The notes under the pieces were generated by a model. The model was not told where the DNA came from. It saw only the letters and a program-made list of their open reading frames with translations, and did no database searches. A program made the position numbers and the translations under genes. A stretch of DNA of 18,846 nt from DASPXK01 sp035637315 (GTDB lineage: Bacteria; Chloroflexota; UBA6077; JACCZL01). Positions 5,800 to 13,424 of the stretch are shown piece by piece; positions within the stretch are counted from its first letter, which is position 1, and each line of letters opens with the position of its first letter. The DNA lies in NCBI GenBank assembly GCA_035637315.1, contig DASPXK010000121.1, positions 1 to 18,846 on the forward strand. The letters are read 5' to 3'.

Positions 5800-8096
5800 A
5801 CCTCGAGCTCGGCGATCGGGACCACATTCGGCATCCGGTCGCGCAGGCCGGCCGAGAGCCGATAACGGCCGGGCGGCGCGCCAGGCGGGATCGGCAGGAC
5901 GAGCGGGTCGGGGACGAGCTCTGAGACCAGCCACTTTCCCGTGGGCGTCGATTCGCGACCCGGGCGGGCCCACCGCTCGGCGATCACGGCCCCACCTGGC
6001 GACTCGAGTCGGAGGCCGCTCTGGAGGTCGGTTGCGGTGTAAGCCGTCGCCTGCCACAGCACGGTTGCAGACAGGGTCTCCCCGGCCTGATACGATCGCT
6101 CGGCAATCTCCACGCCAACCAGACGCGCCGAGGGCAGCACCTCGCGGTCGATCGCCTTCGCGGCAGGCTGCTCGAGGGGTGTGATCAGGAGGTGGGCTGC
6201 CCAGGGCAGCCCGAAGACCGCCGCGCCCAGCCCCAGCCCGATCAGGCCACGACGGGCCCCAGCGCCGCGCACGAGAACGGCCGCCAGGAACAAGACCGCC
6301 ACCACGCTGGTGGCGTCGGTCGCCAGGCGCAGCGGGGTCTCGCCGAAGCTCAGCTCCAAGACGTGGCGCCCGGCCGGCACACTGGCCCTGGCTAGCCCAA
6401 GCGGGCCGACCGGCTCGACGGCGACCGGCAGTCCATCGGCTCGTGCCTCCCAGCCGGGGAAGTAGAACGTGTGGAAGACGACCGTCGAAGGCTGGTCGGA
6501 ATCCGTCTCCAGGGTCGTTCGGAGGTAGCCGCGTTCGAGCACCCGCACGCGCGGGACCGGGCCACCGTTGGCGCGTCGATACTCCTCGGCCTGACTCGGG
6601 CTAGGCGGCTGCGGGACCTGGGTTGCTCGTTCGGTCACCCAGGCTGGAAAGAAATCGTCATAGGCGGTGCGCTCGGAGAAGCGACGGTCGGCGGCCGTGC
6701 CGAGACCAACCTCGGCGTCTGAGATCCGGTGGCTGGCGGCGACCGGCGGTGTCCACCAGATGCCCGGCAGTCCGGCCACGCCGAGCAGGACCGCCACGAC
6801 TCCAGCGCCGAGCGAAGGAAGCCAGCGACCGCCACCGAGCAGAACATGCAACGACCACGGCAGGCCCCCGATCACCAGGGCCGCGGCGAACGACGCGAAG
6901 ACGAACAGCCGTCGCGGAAACTGAACGAACGAGATCAGCGGCACCGATTCCCAAATTGGGAGGGTGGGTCTCAGCTGCATGACGAGGACGACGCCGAAGA
7001 CCAGACCGAACGCGGCCAGCAGGACCAGGTCCGGGCCGTAGGGGCGAAGCATTCGCGCTCCGCTATCGACCTCCTCCGGGCTGGTGCGCGAATGCTTCGC
7101 TCCTGCCAACCCGGCCGCAAGCCCCACCGAGACCATCGCACCGAGCGTCAAGACGAAAGCGATGAGGCCGTAGCGGTGCTCGGCCTCGCCGTAGTAATCA
7201 AAGATCAGGCTGCGCTGCAGCAGGTCGCTCGGGCTGAACAGGTAGCGACCGATGCTGAAGGAGCCCTGGCGCTGCTCCTGAATCCGGCTGTAGGGCATCT
7301 CGACAAGGGCCGGGACCCAGTAGGCGGCTGACAGCGCGAGGGCGAGCAGCACTGCTCCGATGGCTCGCGCCAGCCCGCTGGCGGCGGCACAGCGACCCAG
7401 CACTCGGGCCTGGCGCATGGCGAGCAGCACCGCGTAGATGCAAACCAGGCCCGTGAAGAACAGCGCGGTGATGTTGTGGGCCAGGGTGACGCCCGCCAGC
7501 CCGCTCGCCGCCATCCCAAATCGGACCCACGTCCACCGCTCCATGAGGAGATGGAAAGCCAACAGCGACCACGGCAGGATCGCGATCGCGAGTGACTCGC
7601 CGAAGTCGCCCCCCTTGTGCGCGTCCAGCAACACGTACGGGGCCCACACGTAGGCCAGCGCCGCCAATACCGCGCCCCGTCGACTGCGCACGACGACGCG
7701 CGCGTAGGCGTACATGCCGAGCGCGTCCGAGATAAGGCAGAGGGTGAAGAAGGCTCGGACGGCGGCCATGTAACCCAGGCCGATTGCGTGGAGCCAGGCG
7801 GCCAGCTCGAAGCCGAGTGGCGGGTACAACTGGTGGAGGAGGTGTCCGTAGCCGAAGCCAAGCTCTGGGGCGAAACGGGGAAACACCACCCCGTGGTGGT
7901 GTCCCAGGTCGGTGTGGAGCAGGCGGAAGAGGCTCGGGAGCTGGTCGTCCTGGTACCAGATGGGCCGCCACTCCGGCAGGGCCGCCGCGAGCGCCCCGGC
8001 CGACAGGACGCACAACGGGATGACATGCTCCGACCCCACAATGCGCCGACGGAGGCCGCGCTCTGACCGAGCGACCATGGCCGAGAAACGTATCAT
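5793..8096 (-). CDS. PTPS-related large integral membrane protein
   Basis: A very hydrophobic protein of about 767 residues with many predicted membrane helices across the first two thirds, resembling the bacterial membrane family called 6-pyruvoyl-tetrahydropterin synthase-related (PTPS_related) and the YfhO/GT-C-like architecture. The early soluble loop with WYQDDQLPSLFRLLHTDLGH and GYGHLLHQLYPPLGF, close after the first helix, fits the acidic loop typical of this group. The C-terminal part (roughly the last 250 residues) contains beta-rich segments such as VVFHTFYFPGWEARADG and PPGRYRLSAGLRDR. The substrate is unknown; a lipid-linked sugar transferase or translocation role is an inference from the GT-C likeness and the divergent GT2 gene. 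Starts at 8096 and 8078 are both plausible, neither with a strong ribosome binding site. Its stop codon falls exactly at the junction with the kinase remnant. Confidence 0.75.
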   Translation of the reverse strand: MIRFSAMVARSERGLRRRIVGSEHVIPLCVLSAGALAAALPEWRPIWYQDDQLPSLFRLLHTDLGHHHGVVFPRFAPELGFGYGHLLHQLYPPLGFELAAWLHAIGLGYMAAVRAFFTLCLISDALGMYAYARVVVRSRRGAVLAALAYVWAPYVLLDAHKGGDFGESLAIAILPWSLLAFHLLMERWTWVRFGMAASGLAGVTLAHNITALFFTGLVCIYAVLLAMRQARVLGRCAAASGLARAIGAVLLALALSAAYWVPALVEMPYSRIQEQRQGSFSIGRYLFSPSDLLQRSLIFDYYGEAEHRYGLIAFVLTLGAMVSVGLAAGLAGAKHSRTSPEEVDSGARMLRPYGPDLVLLAAFGLVFGVVLVMQLRPTLPIWESVPLISFVQFPRRLFVFASFAAALVIGGLPWSLHVLLGGGRWLPSLGAGVVAVLLGVAGLPGIWWTPPVAASHRISDAEVGLGTAADRRFSERTAYDDFFPAWVTERATQVPQPPSPSQAEEYRRANGGPVPRVRVLERGYLRTTLETDSDQPSTVVFHTFYFPGWEARADGLPVAVEPVGPLGLARASVPAGRHVLELSFGETPLRLATDATSVVAVLFLAAVLVRGAGARRGLIGLGLGAAVFGLPWAAHLLITPLEQPAAKAIDREVLPSARLVGVEIAERSYQAGETLSATVLWQATAYTATDLQSGLRLESPGGAVIAERWARPGRESTPTGKWLVSELVPDPLVLPIPPGAPPGRYRLSAGLRDRMPNVVPIAELEVR

Positions 8097-8124
8097 CCCT
8101 GGTGGGGACGGACAAGGCATCCAG

Positions 8125-8130
8125 TAGAAT
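8125..8130 (+). promoter_or_regulatory. Candidate -10 box for the glycosyltransferase gene
   Basis: TAGAAT lies 33 nt upstream of the TTG start of the glycosyltransferase gene, in the divergent gap between it and the PTPS-related gene. No convincing -35 is visible. On the opposite strand TTGTCC and TACGTT are spaced 17 nt apart just before the PTPS-related gene and could drive it. Confidence 0.4.
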
Positions 8131-8162
8131 CTCGGGCGAGCCAGCGCTCGCGGAGGAGCAAT

Positions 8163-8939
8163 TTGTCTGGGCCGCGCCCACCCGCCCAAGGCGACGATGC
8201 CGTGGGTAGCATGTCCGCGGTGCTTCCCGCCTACAACGAAGAAGCCGTCATCGCCGACAGCGTCCAGGCTATGGTCGAAACGCTCGAGGCGCTGGCGCCA
8301 GACTACGAGGTCATCGTCGTCGACGATGGCAGCCGCGACCGCACCGCGGCGATCGTTGCGCGGCTAAGCCACGACAACCCGCGCATCCGGCTCATCTCTC
8401 ACCCTCAGAATCGAGGCTATGGCGCGGCCCTCTGGTCCGGCTTCACCCATGCCAGCAAGCAGCTAGTCTTCCTGACCGACGGCGACAAGCAGTTCGATGT
8501 GTCGGAGCTGGCCGACTTCCTGCCGCTTCTGGATGGGGCGGATCTGGTGATTGGCTACCGGCAGCCGCGGGCAGATCCCTGGATCCGGCGTCTGTACGGC
8601 TGGGGCTGGAACGCCATCGTCGAGCTGCTGTTCGGCTATACCGCGCGCGACGTGGACTGCGCATTCAAGTTGTTCCGTCGCGGCATCCTCGACCGCTTCC
8701 AAGTCCACGCAAGAGGGGCGACGTTCAGCGCCGAGTTTCTTGTCAAGGCGCGGCGGCTGGGGTTCGTTGTCCGCGAGCGGCGGGCCAGCCACTATCCGCG
8801 CGCGGCCGGCAGCCCGACCGGGGCCCGGCCTTCAGTCATCTTCCGCGCGTTTCGCGAGTTGATCCGCTTGCGGCTGAACCTCGCGTCCGAGTTAGCGGGC
8901 ACTGCCCGCCCCCAGCAGGTCACCCGGCCCCGCCCTTAA
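8163..8939 (+). CDS. GT2-family glycosyltransferase (polyprenyl-phosphate sugar transferase-like)
   Basis: A 258-residue GT-A-fold enzyme of family 2, closest in pattern to dolichyl/undecaprenyl-phosphate mannosyl- or glucosyltransferases. It shows SAVLPAYNEE (18-27), VIVVDDGSRDRT (50-61) for nucleotide binding, NRGYGAALWSGF (83-94), the metal-binding acidic motif LTDGDKQFD (104-112) and DVDCAFKLFRR (about 163-173). There is no C-terminal membrane helix, so it is probably cytosolic or peripheral. The TTG at 8163 is supported by GGAGG 6 nt upstream; the first internal ATG (residue 17) would cut just before the conserved first strand. It probably makes a lipid-linked sugar, perhaps for the divergently encoded PTPS-related membrane protein; that link is inferred from position. 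Confidence 0.87.
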   Translation: MSGPRPPAQGDDAVGSMSAVLPAYNEEAVIADSVQAMVETLEALAPDYEVIVVDDGSRDRTAAIVARLSHDNPRIRLISHPQNRGYGAALWSGFTHASKQLVFLTDGDKQFDVSELADFLPLLDGADLVIGYRQPRADPWIRRLYGWGWNAIVELLFGYTARDVDCAFKLFRRGILDRFQVHARGATFSAEFLVKARRLGFVVRERRASHYPRAAGSPTGARPSVIFRAFRELIRLRLNLASELAGTARPQQVTRPRP

Positions 8940-8952
8940 CCCAATTCACGGC

Positions 8953-9186
8953 ATGAAGCTTCGTGAGCGGCTGGTCGGACTCGCGTTGGTCGCGCTTGGG
9001 GTCGCGGGATTCGGCCTCGCGTACTTGCTGTGGTCGAAGGATCCGATTCAACCACCGCTCCCGCCTGGGATGCGGCCTGACCTGGTACCGATCTTGTCGC
9101 CGCTCGGTTGCGTTGTGCCGATGGCGGGCATCGCCTCGGCCCTCCTCGTCCTGGAGGGCCTGAGGCGAGCCATCTTGCCAGAGTAA
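8953..9186 (+). CDS. Small two-helix membrane protein of unknown function
   Basis: A 77-residue product starting 13 nt after the glycosyltransferase stop. It has two hydrophobic segments, about residues 7-26 and 47-68, joined by a proline-rich loop (PIQPPLPPGMRPDL), with Lys/Arg at both ends. I do not recognise the family. Its position suggests co-transcription with the GT2 gene and perhaps a helper role at the membrane, but that is speculation. It ends 4 nt from the convergent HtrA gene. The ribosome binding site is weak. Confidence 0.55.
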   Translation: MKLRERLVGLALVALGVAGFGLAYLLWSKDPIQPPLPPGMRPDLVPILSPLGCVVPMAGIASALLVLEGLRRAILPE

Positions 9187-9190
9187 CGCG

Positions 9191-10384
9191 CTAGCCCTGC
9201 TCGCTGGCCGGCCGTGCGCCTAGAGTAGCCGACAGGTCCAGCGGCTGCCCATCGCGCAGCACGCTCAGGCGCACCGTGTCGCCCACCTGACGCCCCTCGA
9301 GATAGCCGACCAGGTCGTCGACACTCTTGAGCGGGTGGCCGTCGATTTGGGTGATCACGTCGACGCCGCGCGCGCTCCGTCCGCTTCCATGAATCCCAGC
9401 CGACGCCGCTGGGCCGCCCGGCAGCACCTGGGCCACCAGTATCCCCTGCTGAACAGACAGGCCAGCCTGTCTCGCGAGCTCTGGCGTCAGCGCCACCCCG
9501 CTCAGCCCGAGCCAGGCGTGTTGGACGGTCTGCCCGCTGGCCAGAGTAGGAAGCAGCCGCTTTGCGGTGTTGATCGGTATCGCGAACCCAACCCCGACTG
9601 AGCCACGAACTGGGCTCTCGATAGCGGTGTTGATGCCGATTACCTCGCCGACCGCGTTCAGCAGCGGCCCGCCCGAGTTGCCCGGATTGATCGCCGCGTC
9701 CGTCTGGACCAGGTTGCGCATCGTGCGCGAGCCAGTCTGGAACGTGCGGTTGATCGCGCTAACGATGCCCTGGGTGACGGTGCGGTCGAGACCGAATGGA
9801 GCGCCGATGGCGATCGCCGGGTCGCCGGGCTGGACCGCGTCGGAGTCGCCGAGCGGCGCGGCCATTACCTTGCCGGCCGGGATGTCGGCCTGGACCACGG
9901 CGACGTCGTTGAGCGCGTCTCGGCCGAGTACTCTGGCCGGCAGCTCGGTCCCGTCGGCAAGCGTGACTCGCAGCTCGCGGGCCCCGTCCACGACGTGATT
10001 ATTCGTGATGATCCGGCCTTCCGAGTCAGCCACGAAGCCGCTCCCCTCGCCCACCGCTTCCGAGCCCAACGGCCCTGGCCGACCGCCGCGGACCGCGATC
10101 GTCACCACTGCCGGTGACACGGCTCGGTAGATGGCGCCTACGTCCGTGGATGCGCCTCGCGCGGCTACCTGGCTGGACGCCCCAGTGCTGGCCGGGGCAG
10201 CCGCTGGCGCCGTCGCAACCGGCTGGCCGAGCCTGTAGGCCACCGCCGCCCCGCCGGCCGCTCCGCCCACTCCACCCGCCAGGAGGGCGGTGGCGAGCAC
10301 CCCGGCCGCGAGTCCCCTTCCCCACCTTTGCGCCGCGCCAGCCGAAGCGGCCGCTGCCTGCACGCCAGCTATGTCTGAGTTCAT
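9191..10384 (-). CDS. Membrane-anchored HtrA/DegP-like serine protease with PDZ domain (copy 1)
   Basis: A 397-residue trypsin-like protease. After a short cytoplasmic stretch comes one hydrophobic segment rich in Ala and Gly (about 24-50), then a low-complexity linker, the protease domain with the catalytic triad H130 (TNNHVVDG), D160 (LNDVAVVQ) and S237 (NPGNSGGP), and one PDZ domain (about 295-390). Such proteins act outside the membrane in protein quality control or regulated proteolysis. The ATG at 10384 has GGGAAG 6 nt upstream; the frame is open to 10435 but that extension would run into the palindromic leader. It follows the LysM/GH73 gene on the same strand across a 122-nt gap with stem-loops, so it may have its own regulation. 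Confidence 0.92.
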   Translation of the reverse strand: MNSDIAGVQAAAASAGAAQRWGRGLAAGVLATALLAGGVGGAAGGAAVAYRLGQPVATAPAAAPASTGASSQVAARGASTDVGAIYRAVSPAVVTIAVRGGRPGPLGSEAVGEGSGFVADSEGRIITNNHVVDGARELRVTLADGTELPARVLGRDALNDVAVVQADIPAGKVMAAPLGDSDAVQPGDPAIAIGAPFGLDRTVTQGIVSAINRTFQTGSRTMRNLVQTDAAINPGNSGGPLLNAVGEVIGINTAIESPVRGSVGVGFAIPINTAKRLLPTLASGQTVQHAWLGLSGVALTPELARQAGLSVQQGILVAQVLPGGPAASAGIHGSGRSARGVDVITQIDGHPLKSVDDLVGYLEGRQVGDTVRLSVLRDGQPLDLSATLGARPASEQG

Positions 10385-10422
10385 GCTATTCTTCCCAATA
10401 GCGATTCCGGTCGGCCTGTGGC

Positions 10423-10488
10423 CTCCCAGGAACAAGCTTATGGGAGCAAGCTAAGCCTGAGTTAAGATCAGGCTTAGAAGTGGCTAAG
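10423..10488. promoter_or_regulatory. Tandem inverted repeats upstream of HtrA copy 1
   Basis: Two adjacent stem-loops lie in the 122-nt gap before the protease gene. The first pairs CTCCCA (10423-10428) with TGGGAG (10441-10446) around a 12-nt loop containing AAGCTT. The second is a perfect 10-bp palindrome, CTAAGCCTGA (10451-10460) with TCAGGCTTAG (10468-10477), loop of 7 nt. A further CTAAG at 10484-10488 could compete for the CTTAG at 10473-10477. The block is A+T-rich for this genome. There is no T-tract on either strand, so an operator or RNA switch is favoured over a simple terminator. Confidence 0.55.
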
Positions 10489-10506
10489 TGCCAGCGGGGC
10501 GACGGG

Positions 10507-11742
10507 CTACTCGACGTCGTACGCGTACAGGTCGAAGCGGTCCATTAGGGCAATCAGTTTGAAAGCGTAGTCCGGGTCAGTGGCGTAGCCCGCCGCGTTG
10601 ATCGCGCGGGCGAAGGCTCGCGGGTTGTCCCTGACCGCGAGCGCCCCGGCATAGCGCGGCTGCTGGTGAAACCAGCGGCCGTGGTCGACGATCGAGTCGG
10701 CCAGCGTCCGGTACGCCTTGAACGACTCCGGCGATACAAGGCTCCGACCGCCCATCACTTCCCAAGCCATGACATCGTAGACACCGGCTGTGCCTGGCCG
10801 CGTGGTGGCTTTGATCCCGAACAGGTTATTGGCTTCGCGTGCCAGCCGGCTGCGGCCCCAATCCGACTCGAGGATGGCCTGGGCCAGCGTCACCGAGGTG
10901 GGCACCCCAGTCGCGCGCTGCGACTCGCGAGCCGCCGAGGCGAGCGAGAGGATGAAGTCGCGCTCCGACGGCGTCGCGCCGGGCGGCCGGGGCAAGCCCT
11001 CCTGTGGATGTGCGATGGCAGCCTGGATGCGAGCGGTGAGCGCGTCGACGGATAGCCTTCTCGCGAGGGGCGTCTCGCCCGCATCGAACGGGTCGAACGA
11101 TAGCTCAGCCTCAGGCGTGGCCTGATCGGCAGCCTGAAGCCCAAAGAAGCTTGGGACGGCGCCACCTGGCACGACGAGGAGCCGGCCAACAGGCAGCCGG
11201 CTCGGGTCGTCGAGCGCGTTGGCTCGGATCAGCTCCTCGGGCCGCGCTCCATAGCGCTCGGCGACGATAGCGGCCGTCTCGCCGGCCTCGACTCGGTGCA
11301 GAACACCGTTGAGGGGCAGGATGCTGAGTCGCAGGCCGGCCGGGACCTCGTCTGGCCGCTCGAGCTGGTTGTTCCACAGCAGGGCGCTGATCGAGACGCC
11401 GAAGCGCGTCGCGATAGTAGCCAGAGTGTCGCCGGGCCGCGGCTCGTACAGGAACGGCTGGATGGGTGCCCGCCGCGCCGTGGCGCTCGCCGCCGGCGGG
11501 TCGATCGGGCGAGGATCGACCACTCGGGCCAGGAGCGGGTCCATCGCGGGCAGATCGGCCCCGTCGGGCGCCTCGACGATCGGTGGACCCAGAGGGGCCA
11601 GCCCGTCCAGCGCGGTCCGCGCCAGGGCCAGCAGGTGCTCGTGCCGCGAGGCGCTGGCAGCGCCGAGGAGCAGACAGAACGCGATCAGGGCAACATTAAG
11701 AGCTGAGTGGGTCTCAGAAGGCCGCGCCAGCGGTACCGCCAT
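10507..11742 (-). CDS. Secreted LysM-containing GH73 peptidoglycan hydrolase
   Basis: A 411-residue cell-wall enzyme. An N-terminal hydrophobic segment (about 14-30) serves as signal or anchor. Two LysM domains follow: about 98-143 (PRPGDTLATIATRFGVS) and 148-192 (VEAGETAAIVAERYGAR). The C-terminal FlgJ/Lyz2-type glucosaminidase domain spans about 262-408, with the general acid Glu in AQAILESDWGRS (E292), then NNLFGIKA and FKAYRTLADSIVDHGRW. It probably cleaves between N-acetylglucosamine and N-acetylmuramic acid outside the membrane. The frame is open to 11844, but the ATG at 11742 gives a conventional short n-region before the helix; the longer start has no ribosome binding site. The gene is upstream of HtrA copy 1 on the same strand. 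Confidence 0.85.
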   Translation of the reverse strand: MAVPLARPSETHSALNVALIAFCLLLGAASASRHEHLLALARTALDGLAPLGPPIVEAPDGADLPAMDPLLARVVDPRPIDPPAASATARRAPIQPFLYEPRPGDTLATIATRFGVSISALLWNNQLERPDEVPAGLRLSILPLNGVLHRVEAGETAAIVAERYGARPEELIRANALDDPSRLPVGRLLVVPGGAVPSFFGLQAADQATPEAELSFDPFDAGETPLARRLSVDALTARIQAAIAHPQEGLPRPPGATPSERDFILSLASAARESQRATGVPTSVTLAQAILESDWGRSRLAREANNLFGIKATTRPGTAGVYDVMAWEVMGGRSLVSPESFKAYRTLADSIVDHGRWFHQQPRYAGALAVRDNPRAFARAINAAGYATDPDYAFKLIALMDRFDLYAYDVE

Positions 11743-11852
11743 CGGCCCACGGTACTGGCGTAGGCCAACACGCGAAGCGTAGCCAGGCTGGAGCCTGTTA
11801 GAAGACGGAAAGGAGCGGGGCACGGGGCGGACCTCCCAGGGCATGCCGAACT

Positions 11853-11877
11853 GGGGAATGGGGAGCGGGAAGGGGGG
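11853..11877 (+). other. Potential G-quadruplex motif
   Basis: Four G-runs lie in succession: GGGG (11853-11856), GGGG (11860-11863), GGG (11867-11869) and GGGGGG (11872-11877), with loops of 3, 3 and 2 nt. This meets the usual G3+N1-7 rule. It ends 4 nt before a perfect TATAAT and therefore occupies the promoter spacer and -35 region. The first three runs recur every 7 nt, like the heptamer arrays elsewhere in the window. Confidence 0.6.
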
Positions 11878-11881
11878 CGAC

Positions 11882-11887
11882 TATAAT
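11882..11887 (+). promoter_or_regulatory. Consensus -10 box for the sulfur-carrier/TtuA operon
   Basis: TATAAT, a perfect -10 hexamer, lies 47 nt before the GTG of the MoaD/ThiS-like gene. The usual -35 position falls in the G-rich run at 11853-11877, and no TTGACA-like sequence is present. It is the best -10 match in the window. Confidence 0.6.
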
Positions 11888-11934
11888 TGATCAACGGCCG
11901 AAGCCGCCAAACGGCTCGGCCCTAGAGTGGCTTC

Positions 11935-12153
11935 GTGCCCACCATAGTGATGCGCATCCCGAAGCGCCTGGAGGTCGCCCTGGCAGGCCGCAAGCAGGTC
12001 GGCGAAGTCCTGCGTGAGCTGGGGATCCGCGCCGACACCGTCCTCGTGATCCGCGGCGATCGCCTGCTCACTCGCGACGCCTGGCTCGAAGAAGACGACC
12101 ATGTGGAGGTCCGCCCAGTCATGTCCGGCGGGAGCGAGTCGTGCGCTGCCTGA
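11935..12153 (+). CDS. MoaD/ThiS-family sulfur carrier protein, TtuB-like
   Basis: A 72-residue beta-grasp (ubiquitin-like) protein. The pattern VGEVLRELGIRADTVLVIRGDRLLTRDAWLEEDDHVEVRPV is typical of MoaD/ThiS/TtuB carriers, which hold sulfur as a C-terminal thiocarboxylate on Gly-Gly. Here the expected SGG is at residues 64-66 but is followed by six more residues, SESCAA, because the gene reads on into its neighbour. The start is GTG at 11935, 47 nt after a TATAAT box, with a weak ribosome binding site. The last 13 nt overlap the first codons of the TtuA-like gene, a strong sign that the two work together in tRNA 2-thiouridine formation. The extra tail would have to be removed, or the carrier is non-canonical. 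Confidence 0.83.
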   Translation: MPTIVMRIPKRLEVALAGRKQVGEVLRELGIRADTVLVIRGDRLLTRDAWLEEDDHVEVRPVMSGGSESCAA

Positions 12154-13112
12154 AGTGCCGCCAGGAGGCATGGGTGGAGCTGCGCCGCCATAACGCGGCC
12201 TACTGCAACACCTGCTTCGTTACCTACTTCCGCGACCAGGTCGGGCGGGCGATCAGGGTCCACCAGATGTTCACTCCCGAGGACCGGGTCCTCGTGGCGG
12301 TGAGCGGCGGCAAGGACAGCCTGGCCCTCTGGGACGTGCTGATCGAGGCGGGCTACCAGGCGGACGGGCTGTACATCGACCTCGGGATCGGCGACTACTC
12401 GGGCGAGTCGAAGCGCGTCACCGAGCATTTCGCCGCCGCCCGTGGCGCCCGGCTGCACGTGGTTGGGCTCGAGGAGGAGTACGGTTACACCATCGACCTG
12501 GTGGCTGCCAAGACCAGCCGCAAGCCGTGCTCCGGTTGCGGACTGACCAAACGCTACCTGTTCAACCGCAAGGCGGCCGAGCTTGGCTACGACGTCGTCG
12601 CCACGGGACACAACCTGGACGACGAGGCGGCGACATTGCTCGGCAACGTCCTCCACTGGCAGACCGGCTACCTCGCGCGCCAGGCGCCAGTCCTCGAGGC
12701 CGAAGAGGCCGGGCTTGTGCGCAAGGTGAAGCCGCTGTACCGCCTTACGGAGCATGAGACGGCCGCCTACGCCATCATCCGTGGGATCGACTACATTGTC
12801 GAGGAGTGTCCCAACGCGGTGGGCGCCCGCTCCCTGCTGTACAAGGACGCCCTGAACGTCCTGGAGGAGCGCTCGCCCGGCGCCAAACAGTCCTTCCTGC
12901 TCGGCTTCCTGGAGCGGGCGCAGCCCGCCTTCTCGGCCGAAGACGAGCACGAGCTTCACCCGTGCGTCGAGTGCGGCCAGCCGACGACCACTCCGCGCTG
13001 CGCCTTCTGCCGCCTGGCCGACGAGATGACGCGCCCCGGCCCAACTCGCCGCCGCGGCCGCCGCCGGCCACGAGTAGGCCAGCAGGCGAGTAGGCCAGTA
13101 GGCCAGCAGTGA
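12141..13112 (+). CDS. ttuA: TtuA-like tRNA-5-methyluridine-54 2-sulfurtransferase
   Basis: A 323-residue PP-loop ATPase of the TtuA/TtcA group. It shows an N-terminal zinc site (C3, C6, C22, C25), the ATP-binding SGGKDS (55-60), the iron-sulfur cysteines C130 and C133 (KPCSGCG) and C223 (EECPN), and a C-terminal zinc site (C275, C278, C287, C290). The positions match Thermus TtuA closely. In that system TtuA uses a TtuB thiocarboxylate to thiolate T54 of tRNA, giving thermal stability. The GTG at 12141 overlaps the carrier gene by 13 nt. The last 30 or so residues are Arg- and Gln-rich; the final 13 are encoded by repeat array C and are probably an accidental extension. tRNA target inferred from family. 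Confidence 0.87.
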   Translation: MRCLKCRQEAWVELRRHNAAYCNTCFVTYFRDQVGRAIRVHQMFTPEDRVLVAVSGGKDSLALWDVLIEAGYQADGLYIDLGIGDYSGESKRVTEHFAAARGARLHVVGLEEEYGYTIDLVAAKTSRKPCSGCGLTKRYLFNRKAAELGYDVVATGHNLDDEAATLLGNVLHWQTGYLARQAPVLEAEEAGLVRKVKPLYRLTEHETAAYAIIRGIDYIVEECPNAVGARSLLYKDALNVLEERSPGAKQSFLLGFLERAQPAFSAEDEHELHPCVECGQPTTTPRCAFCRLADEMTRPGPTRRRGRRRPRVGQQASRPVGQQ

Positions 13113-13192
13113 TAGCAACATAGGACGGCGGCTGAATCCAGCGGTCCTTGTGCCTAGCGGGCAAGCTGCGGCCTACTGGCCGACTGGCCTAC
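13074..13192. repeat. Inverted octamer repeat array C (unit GTAGGCCA)
   Basis: The left arm (13074-13109) reads GTAGGCCA, GCAGGCGA, GTAGGCCA, GTAGGCCA, GCAG. The right arm (13169-13192) reads CGGCCTAC, TGGCCGAC, TGGCCTAC, the reverse complement. The arms pair over about 24 nt with few mismatches, and the stem extends inward through GCAG (13106-13109) with CTGC (13166-13169). The spacer holds a second hairpin, AGGAC/GTCCT plus GCTG/CAGC (13122-13148). The array lies between two convergent genes and overlaps both ends, so it may be a bidirectional terminator. Confidence 0.85.
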
Positions 13193-13407
13193 TTCGGTTT
13201 GTAGGGGTCGAACGCCAGGAACGGCTTGCTCTGATAGCTGGCCGCCTGGATCGTCAGCGTCTGGCCGTTCGTGAACCGGACCCGCCAGTGCTGAAGGTCT
13301 GAGGTCGCCGACTCGATTTGGAGCCCGCTCAGCCAGCTCCAGTCCACCGTGCAGCCGCTATCGTCGCTGACATCGTCGACCCTGGTTACCTCGTCATGAG
13401 TCGCCAT
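13189..13407 (-). CDS. Small hypothetical protein
   Basis: A 72-residue protein I do not recognise. It begins MATHDEVTRVDDVSDDSG, acidic, then has a Trp-rich middle (CTVDWSWLSGLQ, then HWRVRFTNGQTLTIQAAS) with an alternating pattern suggesting several beta strands, and a basic end. The ATG at 13407 is supported by GGAGGT 5 nt upstream. The frame is open to 13470 but the extra N terminus translates repeat array D. The TAG stop lies inside the last octamer of repeat array C. A short Cys (residue 19) is its only cysteine. It is transcribed divergently from the crotonase gene, and the loop of array D holds a possible promoter for it. Confidence 0.65.
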   Translation of the reverse strand: MATHDEVTRVDDVSDDSGCTVDWSWLSGLQIESATSDLQHWRVRFTNGQTLTIQAASYQSKPFLAFDPYKPK

Positions 13408-13424
13408 CGCCGACCTCCGGCAAG

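Noticed and set aside
11922..13121. 399-codon open frame on the minus strand across the carrier and ttuA genes
   Set aside because: It is the antisense shadow of the TtuA-like gene with its clear cysteine and PP-loop motifs. Its own translation has no recognisable family.
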